A stretch of 59,805 nt of DNA from Ilumatobacteraceae bacterium (lineage in GTDB: Bacteria > Actinomycetota > Acidimicrobiia > Acidimicrobiales > Ilumatobacteraceae): assembly GCA_017859785.1 (NCBI GenBank), contig JAFMMJ010000004.1, positions 1 to 59,805 on the forward strand. Direction: 5' to 3'. Shown here piece after piece: positions 44,841 to 52,753 of this stretch. Under the pieces are notes generated by a model. It saw only the letters and a program-made list of their open reading frames with translations. It made no database searches and was not told where the DNA came from. The first letter of the stretch is position 1. Each line of letters starts with the position of its first letter. A program made the translations under genes and the position numbers.

Positions 44841-45530
44841 TCAGTCCTCGATCAGGGTTCCGAAGGCGAGAGCCCCGCTCACCCCAACCGCCACGGCAAA
44901 GACGGTGAGCAGCCCTACCCAGGGCCACCCCTCCGACACCGCCGTCCGGTCGGTTCCGAGCGCTGCCTCAACACCTCTCGTCGCCCCGATCAGGACGGGC
45001 GCCGCCACCGGAAGGATGAGCAGGGGGAGCAGTGTCTCCCGGCCCGGACCACCGGCTGCGAGGCCTCCGTAGATGGTACCGAGGGCGGCCAGTCCGCACG
45101 TTGCCGAGATCGCGGTTGTGACGAGTAGCACGACTCCCTCCGCCCGGGGTTCCGCGCCGTAGAGGACGACCGCGAGGCCGAGGAGCACGGTGATCAGCGC
45201 AATGAGCTCCACGGCGAGGGCCGCGGCCTTGCCGAGGAACAGCGCCACGGGGTCGATACCGGCGACGCGGAGTGACTCGAGAGCGCCGTCGGCCGTCTCG
45301 ATGGCGAACGATCGCTGCACGGTGATCAGCGTCGAGAAGAGGACGGCGAGCCACATGAGTCCGGGGGCGGCCCGTTCGAGCACGCCGCCGGTCCCGAGGG
45401 CGAAGGCGAACACGACCATCACGAGACCAGAAAATGGGAGCACCTGGTTCACGAGCACCCGTGACCGCCGTTCCACGAGGAGATCCTTGACGGCGATCCT
45501 CCTCGCCGCTCGGAGACGACCCGCGCTCAT
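44841..45530 (-). CDS. ccmB: heme exporter subunit CcmB
   Basis: Membrane half of the CcmAB ABC complex that releases holo-CcmE using ATP. The 229-residue protein has about six helices, with ARRIAVKDLLVERRSR at the start, SFAIETADGALESLRVAGIDPVALFLGKA in the middle and LLPLLILPVAAPVLIGATRG in the typical fifth segment. Its ATG overlaps the ccmA stop. Confidence 0.94.
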   Translation of the reverse strand: MSAGRLRAARRIAVKDLLVERRSRVLVNQVLPFSGLVMVVFAFALGTGGVLERAAPGLMWLAVLFSTLITVQRSFAIETADGALESLRVAGIDPVALFLGKAAALAVELIALITVLLGLAVVLYGAEPRAEGVVLLVTTAISATCGLAALGTIYGGLAAGGPGRETLLPLLILPVAAPVLIGATRGVEAALGTDRTAVSEGWPWVGLLTVFAVAVGVSGALAFGTLIED

Positions 45531-46213
45531 GCCGCCTCCACCACGGCGCCGCCGACCACAGTGATCTCGCGGTCAGCGAGGTCACGGCTCCGATCGAGGT
45601 CGTGGCTCGCGAGCATGACGGTCACACCGGACGTGGCGGCGAGCCGGATGAGCGCATCGAGCTCGCCTCGGCCGTCCGGGTCGAGGCCGGCGTGTGGTTC
45701 GTCGAGCAACCAGAGTTCGGCACGGCGGATGAGCAGCACGGCGAGGGCGGTACGGCGCCGTTGTCCGGCGGAGAGCGCCGTCACCTTGACGTCGGCGAGC
45801 CTCCCGGCAAGGCCGGCGGCTTCGACCGAGCGGGCGGTCTCCTCGGGGGTCGCCCCGACGAGATCGGACCAGAACGTGAGGTTCTCCGAGACGGTGAGGT
45901 CGCCGTACAGGCCGTTGCGGTGGCCGAGGAGGCCAACGCGATGCCGGAGGGCAGCGCGGTCGCCGGTGAGGTCGACGCCGAGCACATGCGCGCTGCCTCG
46001 CGCCACCGGCACCAGTCCCCCGCAGACGTTGAGCAAGGTGGTCTTCCCCGCGCCGTTGGGCCCCGCCACGAGCACCACCTCACCGTGTGCGACGGTGAGG
46101 TCAAGCCCCGAGAGGGCGGGGAAGCCTCCGAGCAGAGCGATCACGCCGTTCATCTCGACCGCCGCAGCGCCCGATGTCGCGTCGCCCGCTGGAGTCCCGC
46201 CGGATCCGTCCAT
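45527..46213 (-). CDS. ccmA: heme exporter ATP-binding protein CcmA
   Basis: ATPase of the CcmAB complex, 228 residues. Walker A is GPNGAGKTTLLNV, the signature motif reads LSAGQRRRTAL and Walker B LWLLDEPHAGLD. First gene of the nine-gene ccm operon. A TAGCGT hexamer lies nine bases before the ATG and no clear Shine-Dalgarno is present. It is divergent from a sortase gene. Confidence 0.93.
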   Translation of the reverse strand: MDGSGGTPAGDATSGAAAVEMNGVIALLGGFPALSGLDLTVAHGEVVLVAGPNGAGKTTLLNVCGGLVPVARGSAHVLGVDLTGDRAALRHRVGLLGHRNGLYGDLTVSENLTFWSDLVGATPEETARSVEAAGLAGRLADVKVTALSAGQRRRTALAVLLIRRAELWLLDEPHAGLDPDGRGELDALIRLAATSGVTVMLASHDLDRSRDLADREITVVGGAVVEAA

Positions 46214-46228
46214 GGTCCCGTCACGCTA
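46214..46228 (-). promoter_or_regulatory. candidate -10 element of the ccm operon
   Basis: TAGCGT on the minus strand at 46223-46228, nine bases before the ccmA ATG; slightly longer spacing than the other leaderless-type elements. Confidence 0.45.
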
Positions 46229-46275
46229 CGCCGACCCCGCCCCGCCGGCACTCCAGACCGGTGGGCGCTCACCGG

Positions 46276-46288
46276 TAGGTTCGATTCC
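46276..46288 (+). promoter_or_regulatory. leaderless-type -10 element of the first sortase gene
   Basis: TAGGTT at 46276-46281, seven bases before GTG 46289. Confidence 0.6.
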
Positions 46289-47659
46289 GTGAACCGGCGG
46301 TCCCAGCGACGGCTCGAACCGAACCGGCGTCCGACGCCGCCTCCGAGAGAACTCGCCGTGCGCGCTGTCCGACGGGGTCACCGATCTCGAGGCGCCGATC
46401 TGTGGCGGTCGTGGCGGGCGTCTCGTCGCGCCCGTTGGGATCTCCCGCCGGAACCTCACGACTGGCGTTGGGCGGTCGGCCTTCTCGGACGCACCCTGGT
46501 GGTGGTTGGTCTCCTCATGCTCGGGTTCGTCGGCTACCAGCTCTGGGGAACCGGTATCGAGACAGCCCGCGCCCAAGCCGATCTCCGTGAGCGTCTCGAC
46601 GAGCGGTTCGCGCCGGTCGAGGTGGACGAGGTTGCCCCGGTGGCGACGGTTGACGAGACGGTTGTCCCGACATCCACCGGCGCCCCAACTCCGACGAGCA
46701 TCACTCAGGACATCACGGGGGCTGAGACGAGCACGACGTCAACCGAGGTACCGGTGACAGCCGCTGTTGGACCGAGCGTCACCGTGACCCCAGTCGAACC
46801 GTTCCTGCCCGGCGATCCGCTCGCACGGCTCGAGATGCCGACGATCGGAACCGACCACATCGTGGTGGCGGGAATTGGCGTCGAGGAGCTTCGCCTCGGG
46901 CCCGGTCACTTCCCCGACACCCCGTTACCGGGCCAGTTCGGCAACGCGGCGATCGCCGGCCACCGCACGACCTACGGCCAGCCCTTTCATGACGTCGACC
47001 AGTTGGTGGTCGGCGACGACATCGTTGTGACGACCGATCAAGGACGCTTCACCTATGTGGTGAGTGACATCAACATCGTGCTGCCCTCCGATTACCAGGT
47101 GGTCTCAACGGTCGATCGTTCGCGAGCCACGCTGACCCTCACCTCCTGTCATCCGAAATGGTCGGCGGCGCAGCGGATCATCGTCCACGCCGAACTCGAT
47201 CCTGAACGCTCAGACGCGGTCGGATTTGCCACCGATTACCGCGGGACCGCGCTGTGGGGTGACCCTGTCGCGGTCGCCTCGGAGGAGCCGGTTCCCGTCG
47301 CCTCGATCACGGCACCCGCCAACGCGAACCCGACCAGCAACATCGCGACGAGCACGACGCTCGCCAGCGCAACGCCCACCAGCACGACACCGGCTGTGGC
47401 GCCATCGATCTCCGACTCCACCCCTCCCCCAGCACCGATCGCCGATGCCTTCGCCCGCGGCTGGTTCCATGATCCGGCCGCCCTCTGGCACGTCGCGGCC
47501 TGGGGCGCTGCCTTGGCCGTCCTCGTCTGGATGGTGCTGAGGATCAGTCGTCGGCGCAGGAGCCATCTGGTGGGTCTCGCCTATGGCCTGATCCCCGGAC
47601 TGGTCCTGCTCTATTTCGTCTACGAGAACGTCAACCGGCTGCTCCCGCCAGATCTCTGA
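46289..47659 (+). CDS. class E-like sortase with two membrane anchors
   Basis: Transpeptidase that attaches or cross-links surface proteins. The 456-residue protein has a basic cytoplasmic start, a membrane helix (about 72-92), a Thr/Pro-rich stalk, and the sortase domain (about 165-320) with LPGQFGNAAIAGHRTTYGQPFHDVDQL (catalytic His) and TLTLTSCHPKWSAAQRIIVHAEL (Cys and Arg). A second Thr/Ser/Pro-rich stretch follows, then another helix and WMVLRISRRRRSHLVGLAYGLIPGLVLLYFVYENV. A C-terminal anchor in addition to the N-terminal one is uncommon. GTG 46289 fits the promoter spacing; the longer frame is a shadow of ccmA. Confidence 0.88.
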   Translation: MNRRSQRRLEPNRRPTPPPRELAVRAVRRGHRSRGADLWRSWRASRRARWDLPPEPHDWRWAVGLLGRTLVVVGLLMLGFVGYQLWGTGIETARAQADLRERLDERFAPVEVDEVAPVATVDETVVPTSTGAPTPTSITQDITGAETSTTSTEVPVTAAVGPSVTVTPVEPFLPGDPLARLEMPTIGTDHIVVAGIGVEELRLGPGHFPDTPLPGQFGNAAIAGHRTTYGQPFHDVDQLVVGDDIVVTTDQGRFTYVVSDINIVLPSDYQVVSTVDRSRATLTLTSCHPKWSAAQRIIVHAELDPERSDAVGFATDYRGTALWGDPVAVASEEPVPVASITAPANANPTSNIATSTTLASATPTSTTPAVAPSISDSTPPPAPIADAFARGWFHDPAALWHVAAWGAALAVLVWMVLRISRRRRSHLVGLAYGLIPGLVLLYFVYENVNRLLPPDL

Positions 47660-47673
47660 GCGCGTTGGCGTGA

Positions 47674-48405
47674 TCAGCGGCCGGTGAAGCGCGCGGGGCG
47701 GCGCTCAGCGAACGCGGTGCGCCCCTCGACCGCGTCCTCACTGGCCCAGGCGAGCGCCCGAATCGCGTCGACCGCGAGGTCGCGAGCGGGCCGACGACGA
47801 GCCTCGAGAAGGGCCGCGCGATGCGCGTCGAGCGACAGCGGGGCGAGTCGAACGATCTCCTCCGCCCAGCCCACAGCATCGTCGAGCGATCCGAGTCGGT
47901 GGATCGCGCCCATCCGATGGAGCGTCTCAGCATCCACCCGTTCAGCGGTGAGCAGGATCGACCGCGCGACCGGCCAACCGAACTCATCGACCAGACGATC
48001 AACCGTCCACTGATCGACCGCCAGGCCGAGCCGAGCGGCGGGTATCCCGAGCTCGCTGCCCGCCGACGCGACCCGCAGATCGCAGACGAGCGCGAGTTGA
48101 GTTCCAGCCCCCAGGGCGGGGCCATCAATCGCCGCGATACGAACCGCCGGCCAGCGGTCCCATGCCTCGAGCATGGCGCTCAACTCGCCGCCGAACTCCT
48201 CGGAGTCGACGCCGGTCAGGTCGGCGCCTGCGCAGAACGCCGGTGGCGCACCGGTCAGCACCACCGCTCCCACGGTCGTATCGCCGGCCACCGCCCGAAG
48301 TTCGCGAACGGTCGTGAGGTCGAGGGCGTTGCGGCGCTCCGGACGATCGACGGTGACCACCAACACGTCGCGCACAGGTCCCGGTCTCCGTTCGGTCCGT
48401 AGCAT
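47674..48405 (-). CDS. enoyl-CoA hydratase/isomerase family protein, atypical active site
   Basis: The 243-residue crotonase-fold protein has oxyanion-hole segments VVLTGAPPAFCAGADLTGV (about 48-66) and AIDGPALGAGTQLALVCDLRVASAGSELGIPAARLGLAVDQWTVDRL. The usual catalytic Glu after the second segment (as in PEvxxGxxPxxGG) is not evident; AARLGLAVDQWT stands there. It may act as an isomerase, hydrolase or non-catalytic member. ATG 48405 is preceded at six bases by TAGGGT. Only 11 bases separate its ATG from that of the divergent gene. Confidence 0.82.
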   Translation of the reverse strand: MLRTERRPGPVRDVLVVTVDRPERRNALDLTTVRELRAVAGDTTVGAVVLTGAPPAFCAGADLTGVDSEEFGGELSAMLEAWDRWPAVRIAAIDGPALGAGTQLALVCDLRVASAGSELGIPAARLGLAVDQWTVDRLVDEFGWPVARSILLTAERVDAETLHRMGAIHRLGSLDDAVGWAEEIVRLAPLSLDAHRAALLEARRRPARDLAVDAIRALAWASEDAVEGRTAFAERRPARFTGR

Positions 48406-48417
48406 GATCGAACCCTA
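48406..48417 (-). promoter_or_regulatory. leaderless-type -10 element of the crotonase gene
   Basis: TAGGGT on the minus strand at 48412-48417, six bases before ATG 48405. Its outermost base is the first base of the divergent ATG at 48417. Confidence 0.65.
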
Positions 48418-48710
48418 TGTCCGAACGAGTCGAACCGCCGACGCCCGAGGATCCCGTCCTGCGCCGCCGGCGCGCGGTGGAACGGTGGACCCTGCTGGCG
48501 AACCGCGTCGGTTATCTCGTGCTCGCGCTCTCGGTAGCGCTCTTCGTCATCGCCTTCGCGGTCGGTTTCTCCTCCGCGCTGGCCGGTGCCGTTATCGCCT
48601 CGCTCCTCGTGTCGTTCGTGCTGCTCGCCCCCTCGATCGTGCTCGGCTACGCGGTGAAGGCCGCCGACCGCGAGGACGCCGAGCGGGCGGCTGAGACCCC
48701 TCCCTCGTAG
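48417..48710 (+). CDS. small two-helix membrane protein of unknown function
   Basis: The 97-residue protein has a charged start (PEDPVLRRRRAVERWTLLANRVGY), two membrane helices (about 34-52, LVLALSVALFVIAFAVGFS, and 54-76, ALAGAVIASLLVSFVLLAPSIVL) and an acidic tail with AADREDAERAAE. I know no function; similar small proteins precede TetR genes in other Actinobacteria as far as I recall. TAGCAT at 48400-48405, 11 bases before ATG 48417, could be its -10. The TetR gene follows after 12 bases. Confidence 0.72.
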   Translation: MSERVEPPTPEDPVLRRRRAVERWTLLANRVGYLVLALSVALFVIAFAVGFSSALAGAVIASLLVSFVLLAPSIVLGYAVKAADREDAERAAETPPS

Positions 48711-48722
48711 CATGGCCACCTC

Positions 48723-49334
48723 ATGAGTTCGACCCGTCTGCCGGCCATCGAGCGCCGCGAGCAGATCCTCGCCTGCGCCCTCGAGGTGTTCGCCCGATCC
48801 GGGTTCCATGGGGCCTCGATGAACGATGTGGCCGAGGCGGCCGGGGTCACCAAGCCGGTGCTCTACCAGCACTTCGATTCCAAGCAGGAGCTCTTCACCG
48901 CGCTCCTCGACGAGGTGGGCCACCGGATGCACACGGCGATCACCGCGGCCACCTCAGTCGAGAGCGACGGGCGCTCGCAGACCGTCGCCGGGTTCCGCGC
49001 CTACTTCCGATGGGTCGCCGACGACCACGACGGCTTCCGGCTGCTCTTCGGCGGCACCGCCCGCCACGAGGACGCGTTCAGCGACCGGGTGCGTCGCATC
49101 ACCTCCGAGGTGGCCACGGCGATCATCCCGCTGATCGCTGTCGACATGCCCGATGAGCACCGGCGAACGGTCGCCCACGGGATCGTCGGCCTCGCTGAGG
49201 GGGTGAGCCGACGGCTCATCGATCACGGCGATGACTTCGATCCGGACGTGATCGCCACCGTGGTCGCCGGCCTCGCTTGGGGTGGGCTGCGCTCGATCGA
49301 CCAGTCGAGCCCCGTCGGCGCCGACGCGCTCTGA
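48723..49334 (+). CDS. TetR family transcriptional regulator
   Basis: The 203-residue one-component regulator has the TetR helix-turn-helix at about 12-58: RREQILACALEVFARSGFHGASMNDVAEAAGVTKPVLYQHFDSKQELFTALLDEV. The ligand domain (about 60-203) is not recognisable; such regulators in Actinobacteria often control lipid or fatty-acid genes. TAGCAT at 48708-48713, nine bases before the ATG, overlaps the stop codon of the previous gene. A crotonase gene lies two genes away on the other strand and could be a target (inference). Confidence 0.9.
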   Translation: MSSTRLPAIERREQILACALEVFARSGFHGASMNDVAEAAGVTKPVLYQHFDSKQELFTALLDEVGHRMHTAITAATSVESDGRSQTVAGFRAYFRWVADDHDGFRLLFGGTARHEDAFSDRVRRITSEVATAIIPLIAVDMPDEHRRTVAHGIVGLAEGVSRRLIDHGDDFDPDVIATVVAGLAWGGLRSIDQSSPVGADAL

Positions 49335-49373
49335 GCGACGCTGCTCGGGTGACCCCTCTCAGCCGACCCGGTC

Positions 49374-49385
49374 TAGGCTCGCACC
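49374..49385 (+). promoter_or_regulatory. leaderless-type -10 element of the DtxR-family gene
   Basis: TAGGCT at 49374-49379, six bases before ATG 49386. Confidence 0.6.
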
Positions 49386-50045
49386 ATGCCGGCGCCGGGT
49401 GAGCACCATCCCGCGTTCGAGGAGTACTGCGAGTGCATCTTCGAACTCCATGAGGATGACGTCGAGGTCATTCAGGCTCGAATCGCCGAGCGCCTGAACG
49501 TGAGCCGTCCAGCGGTCAGCGAGATGATCCGTCGGCTTTCCGCCGAGGGCTTGATCGACACCGATGGTGGAATCGCGCTCACACCAAGCGGAGTTGAATT
49601 GGCCCAGCGGGTGGTGCGTCGTCATCGGCTCGCGGAGCGGTTCCTCACCGACACGCTCGGTCTGTCGTGGGCCGAGGCCCACCACGAGGCCGGTAAATGG
49701 GAGCACATCATGTCCGACAGCGTGGAGGAGGCCCTCGACCGCCTCCTCGGTTCGCCGACGACCTGCCCGCACGGCAACCCGATCCCCGGCTCTGACTATG
49801 TGGCTCCCGATGTGCGCCCCCTCGCTGAGGCGTCGGTCGGCACGCGGTTCACCGTTCGGCGGATCCCTGAGGAACTCGAGTTCACCCCCGGTCTGCTCGA
49901 GTTCTTAGAGGAGAGCTCAATCCAGCCGGGCTACAGCGGCACGGTGACGGCTACCTCTCCCGACGGCACGATCACCATCGAGATCGAGGGGCGCCACGTT
50001 GGCGTCGGCGCGTTCGCCTCCGAGCGCATCCTCGTCACTGGCTGA
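49386..50045 (+). CDS. DtxR/IdeR/MntR family metal-dependent regulator
   Basis: Iron- or manganese-dependent repressor, 219 residues. Winged helix about 10-75 (IQARIAERLNVSRPAVSEMIRRLSAEGLIDTDGGIALTPSG), dimerisation and metal-binding domain about 76-145 with HRLAERFLTDTLGLSWAEAHHEAGKWEHIMSDSVEEAL and CPHGNPIPGS, and a C-terminal SH3/FeoA-like domain about 150-219. CPHGNPIP, with a Cys at the primary site, is the wording of iron-type DtxR/IdeR. It lies close to heme and cytochrome c genes. I found no perfect iron box in the window. Confidence 0.92.
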   Translation: MPAPGEHHPAFEEYCECIFELHEDDVEVIQARIAERLNVSRPAVSEMIRRLSAEGLIDTDGGIALTPSGVELAQRVVRRHRLAERFLTDTLGLSWAEAHHEAGKWEHIMSDSVEEALDRLLGSPTTCPHGNPIPGSDYVAPDVRPLAEASVGTRFTVRRIPEELEFTPGLLEFLEESSIQPGYSGTVTATSPDGTITIEIEGRHVGVGAFASERILVTG

Positions 50046-50052
50046 TCCCAGC

Positions 50053-50505
50053 ATGTCGCGCTCACCCCTCCTCCTCGTGTTCGCGCTCGCGCTCGGACCG
50101 GTCGCGGCCTGCGGCGAGACGTACATCGACACGAGCCTGATCGACTCCGTTCCCGACGAGAACACCGACAGCGCCGACACTTCAGCCGAAACGCCGGACC
50201 CAGCTCCGACGGACGAGAGCGGATCACGCGATTTCGTGGCCACCCTCGAACTCTTCGCACTCCATGCCCGTGAGATCTCTGAGGTCGTCGCCGATGACCG
50301 AGAGCGCGCCGCCTCCATGCTCGACGACCTCGAGGCCGACTGGTCGCTCATCGAGGACATCATCCGCGCCGAGCAACCCGACCGACTTTTCGGGTTTTCC
50401 CAAGCGGTCGATCTCGTTCGCAGCGGTGTCGAGCGGAACCGTCCGGCCGATGTCAGCAAAGGCTGGAAACTGCTCGACGACCTGAGCGCCGATTACCCGG
50501 CCTGA
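50053..50505 (+). CDS. small putative lipoprotein
   Basis: I do not recognise a family. The 150-residue protein has a signal peptide with lipobox PVAAC (Cys near residue 20), an Asp/Ser/Thr-rich linker (to about 57) and a helical domain (about 58-150; DFVATLELFALHAREISEVVADDRERAASMLDDLEADWSLIEDIIRAEQPDRLFGFSQAVDLVRSGVERN). ATG 50053 follows the DtxR stop by seven bases, suggesting cotranscription with the regulator. Overlaps helD by 13 bases at the 3' ends. Confidence 0.7.
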   Translation: MSRSPLLLVFALALGPVAACGETYIDTSLIDSVPDENTDSADTSAETPDPAPTDESGSRDFVATLELFALHAREISEVVADDRERAASMLDDLEADWSLIEDIIRAEQPDRLFGFSQAVDLVRSGVERNRPADVSKGWKLLDDLSADYPA

Positions 50506-52664
50506 GCGGCGAGCGAGGAGAACCCCATCTCGAGCGATGGCGGGATCGGCTCGGAATGGACCACCGCGAGCCGGCGGGTCGATCGAGTGAGTCCGACGTA
50601 GAGCGCGCGAAGGCCGAGATGGGTCTCCGACACGATGAGCGACGGCTCAACCACGATCACCGAGTCGAGTTCGAGACCCTTGGCCACCGACACCGGAACG
50701 ACGGTGACTTGGCGATCGAGGCCGGACACTCCCGCTCGGCCGTGCTCCAGCCCCGCTGAGTCGAGGGCCTCAGCGATCCGATCGACGAGGGAATCGGGGG
50801 TGACCACCGCGATCGAGCCGTTCGGAAGGGAGGCGAGTGATGCCCCAACCTCGTCGGCAACGGCGGATCCGAGGTCGCCGACGGCTGGCACGAGCCTCGG
50901 ATGCTCCCCTCCGGAGCGCACTGACTCAGGTCGTCGGAGACCGGGCGCGGCCGCCTCCATCACCACATCAGCGACAGCCATGATCTCGCGCGGAATTCGG
51001 TAGCCAACCGACAGCCCGATGACTCGAGCCGGCCGGCGATCCGGAAGGTGCTCGAGCACGTCTTCCCAGACGCCCGGGGCGAGGGCGCCGGTCGCCTGGG
51101 CGAGATCGCCAACGACCGTCATCGATCCGTTGAGCGAGCGACGCGACACCATGCGCAGCGCCATCGGGGTCAGGTCTTGGACCTCGTCGACCACGATGTG
51201 CCCGTACGTCCTGATCTCGTCGGCCGGGTCGATCTCTCCACGGTGCGGGATCGGTCCGAGCACTTCGCGGGCGTCGTCGAGCAGCGGGATGTCGGCATCA
51301 GTCCACGGCACTTCGGCCGGGGAGGCCGAACGCGGTCGGTGAAGCAGATCGACGAGGCGCTCGACCTCGTCGGCCTCGACCGCGCCGGTGAGGGCGGAGC
51401 GGAGCAGCGCTCGCGAGCCGAGCAGATCGTGAAGGAGTTGCCCGGGGGTGAGCACGGGCCACATCCGCTCAAGCGCTTCGCGCACCTCGGGGAGGCGCCG
51501 GATCGCCTCTCGCACCTCCGACGGGCTCGCGTCACCGGCGCGCCATCCAGCGGCCATGGTCTCCCACATCTCGTTCTCGACGATGCGCCGGCTCGCGTTG
51601 TGCCGGCGGTTCCGCCGCCGTGCCTGACGGATGATCCGCCGCGATTCCTCGACGCTGACCCGCAGGTAGCCCGATCGGAACGGAACCACGAGGTCGTCGC
51701 GCAGCGCTCGCTCACGGTCGTCGACCGCGCGGTCGATCAACCGCGACATGCGGGCATCACCCTTCACGGCGGCGACCTCGGCGGAATCCCTCGCCGAGAC
51801 ACCGATGCCGGGCACCAGGTCGGAGAGCACGACCTGTTCGACCCCCGCTTCGCCGAGCGACGGCAGCACGCGCTCGATGTAGCGGAGGAAGACGCGGTTC
51901 GGGCCGATCACGAGCACGCCCTGGTCCTCGAGGGGGAACCGATGGGTGTAGAGCAGATAGGCGGCTCGGTGGAGCGCGACGACGGTTTTCCCGGTGCCTG
52001 GTCCACCCTGCACCACGAGCACCCCCGCCTGAGGCGACCGGATGATCTCGTCCTGCTCGGCTTGGATGGTGGCGACGATGTCGCCAAGGGCGCCGGTGCG
52101 ACCACGCTCGAGAGAGGCGATCAGGGTCGAGTAACCCCGGAGCGTGGGCCCTCCGCCGTTGGTCTCGGAGCTGAGATCGCCGTCGAGGCCATCGTCGTGT
52201 CCGAGTCCGAGGTGTCCCTCACCAAAGAGTTCGTCCTCGAGTCCGAGCAGGGTGCGACCCTCCACCACGAAGTGCCGGCGGCGGAGCAATCCCATCGGCT
52301 CGCGGCCGGTCGCCCGGTAGAACGGCTCGGCCACTGGCGCGCGCCAGTCGATCACCACCGGCTCGCTCTGGTCGTCGGCGACGGCGAGGCGGCCGATGCG
52401 GAAACTCTCGGTGCCCTCCTGCTCGTCGTTCCGGTCGATGCGGCCGAATACGAGGGCGACATCGCCGAGGTCGAGGTCGGTGAGCCGTTTCACCAGCGCC
52501 TCATCGAAGGCGTTTCGCTCGAATCGCGCTTGGAAGGTGCCGCCGAGGTCGGCCTCGTTGAGGTCTCGCAGGCGCCAAGCGGCTTGGCGAGAGTTCTCGA
52601 GGCAGTCGTAGGCGTGGTCGATGAACGCCTGTTCCTCGGGGAGGTCGGGGTGTCGTGCGGTCAT
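50493..52664 (-). CDS. helD: HelD-like superfamily 1 helicase, RNA polymerase recycling factor type
   Basis: The roughly 723-residue protein has the N-terminal coiled coil (PEEQAFIDHAYDCLENSRQAAWRLRD), an insertion before motif I, Walker A QGGPGTGKTVVALHRAAYLLYTHR, Walker B IVVDEVQDLTPMALRM, and the C-terminal motif VAKGLELDSVIVVEPS with LYVGLTRSTRRLAVV. HRAAYLLYTHR and the coiled coil are typical of HelD, which removes stalled RNA polymerase from DNA and in mycobacteria contributes to rifampicin tolerance. ATG 52664 is chosen; the frame reaches TTG 52721, beyond a dyad. Divergent from hemE. Confidence 0.87.
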   Translation of the reverse strand: MTARHPDLPEEQAFIDHAYDCLENSRQAAWRLRDLNEADLGGTFQARFERNAFDEALVKRLTDLDLGDVALVFGRIDRNDEQEGTESFRIGRLAVADDQSEPVVIDWRAPVAEPFYRATGREPMGLLRRRHFVVEGRTLLGLEDELFGEGHLGLGHDDGLDGDLSSETNGGGPTLRGYSTLIASLERGRTGALGDIVATIQAEQDEIIRSPQAGVLVVQGGPGTGKTVVALHRAAYLLYTHRFPLEDQGVLVIGPNRVFLRYIERVLPSLGEAGVEQVVLSDLVPGIGVSARDSAEVAAVKGDARMSRLIDRAVDDRERALRDDLVVPFRSGYLRVSVEESRRIIRQARRRNRRHNASRRIVENEMWETMAAGWRAGDASPSEVREAIRRLPEVREALERMWPVLTPGQLLHDLLGSRALLRSALTGAVEADEVERLVDLLHRPRSASPAEVPWTDADIPLLDDAREVLGPIPHRGEIDPADEIRTYGHIVVDEVQDLTPMALRMVSRRSLNGSMTVVGDLAQATGALAPGVWEDVLEHLPDRRPARVIGLSVGYRIPREIMAVADVVMEAAAPGLRRPESVRSGGEHPRLVPAVGDLGSAVADEVGASLASLPNGSIAVVTPDSLVDRIAEALDSAGLEHGRAGVSGLDRQVTVVPVSVAKGLELDSVIVVEPSLIVSETHLGLRALYVGLTRSTRRLAVVHSEPIPPSLEMGFSSLAAQAG

Positions 52665-52696
52665 ATTCGGGGGTTCCGGAGCGGGCCCTCGGTGGT

Positions 52697-52717
52697 CGGA
52701 CCCGTTTCGGGGGTCCG
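52697..52717. promoter_or_regulatory. dyad between helD and hemE
   Basis: CGGACCC (52697-52703) and GGGTCCG (52711-52717) form a perfect 7-base inverted repeat around seven bases. It lies 33 bases upstream of the helD start and about 36 bases before the hemE start, placed to act on both promoters. Confidence 0.45.
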
Positions 52718-52753
52718 TCAACTCTACCGGCAGGGGTATCGTCCACCTTCCCC

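Noticed and set aside
45602-47659. Long form of the first sortase (685 residues)
   Set aside because: The first 229 codons are the shadow of ccmA; GTG 46289 has a TAGGTT element at the right distance and starts a normal anchored sortase.
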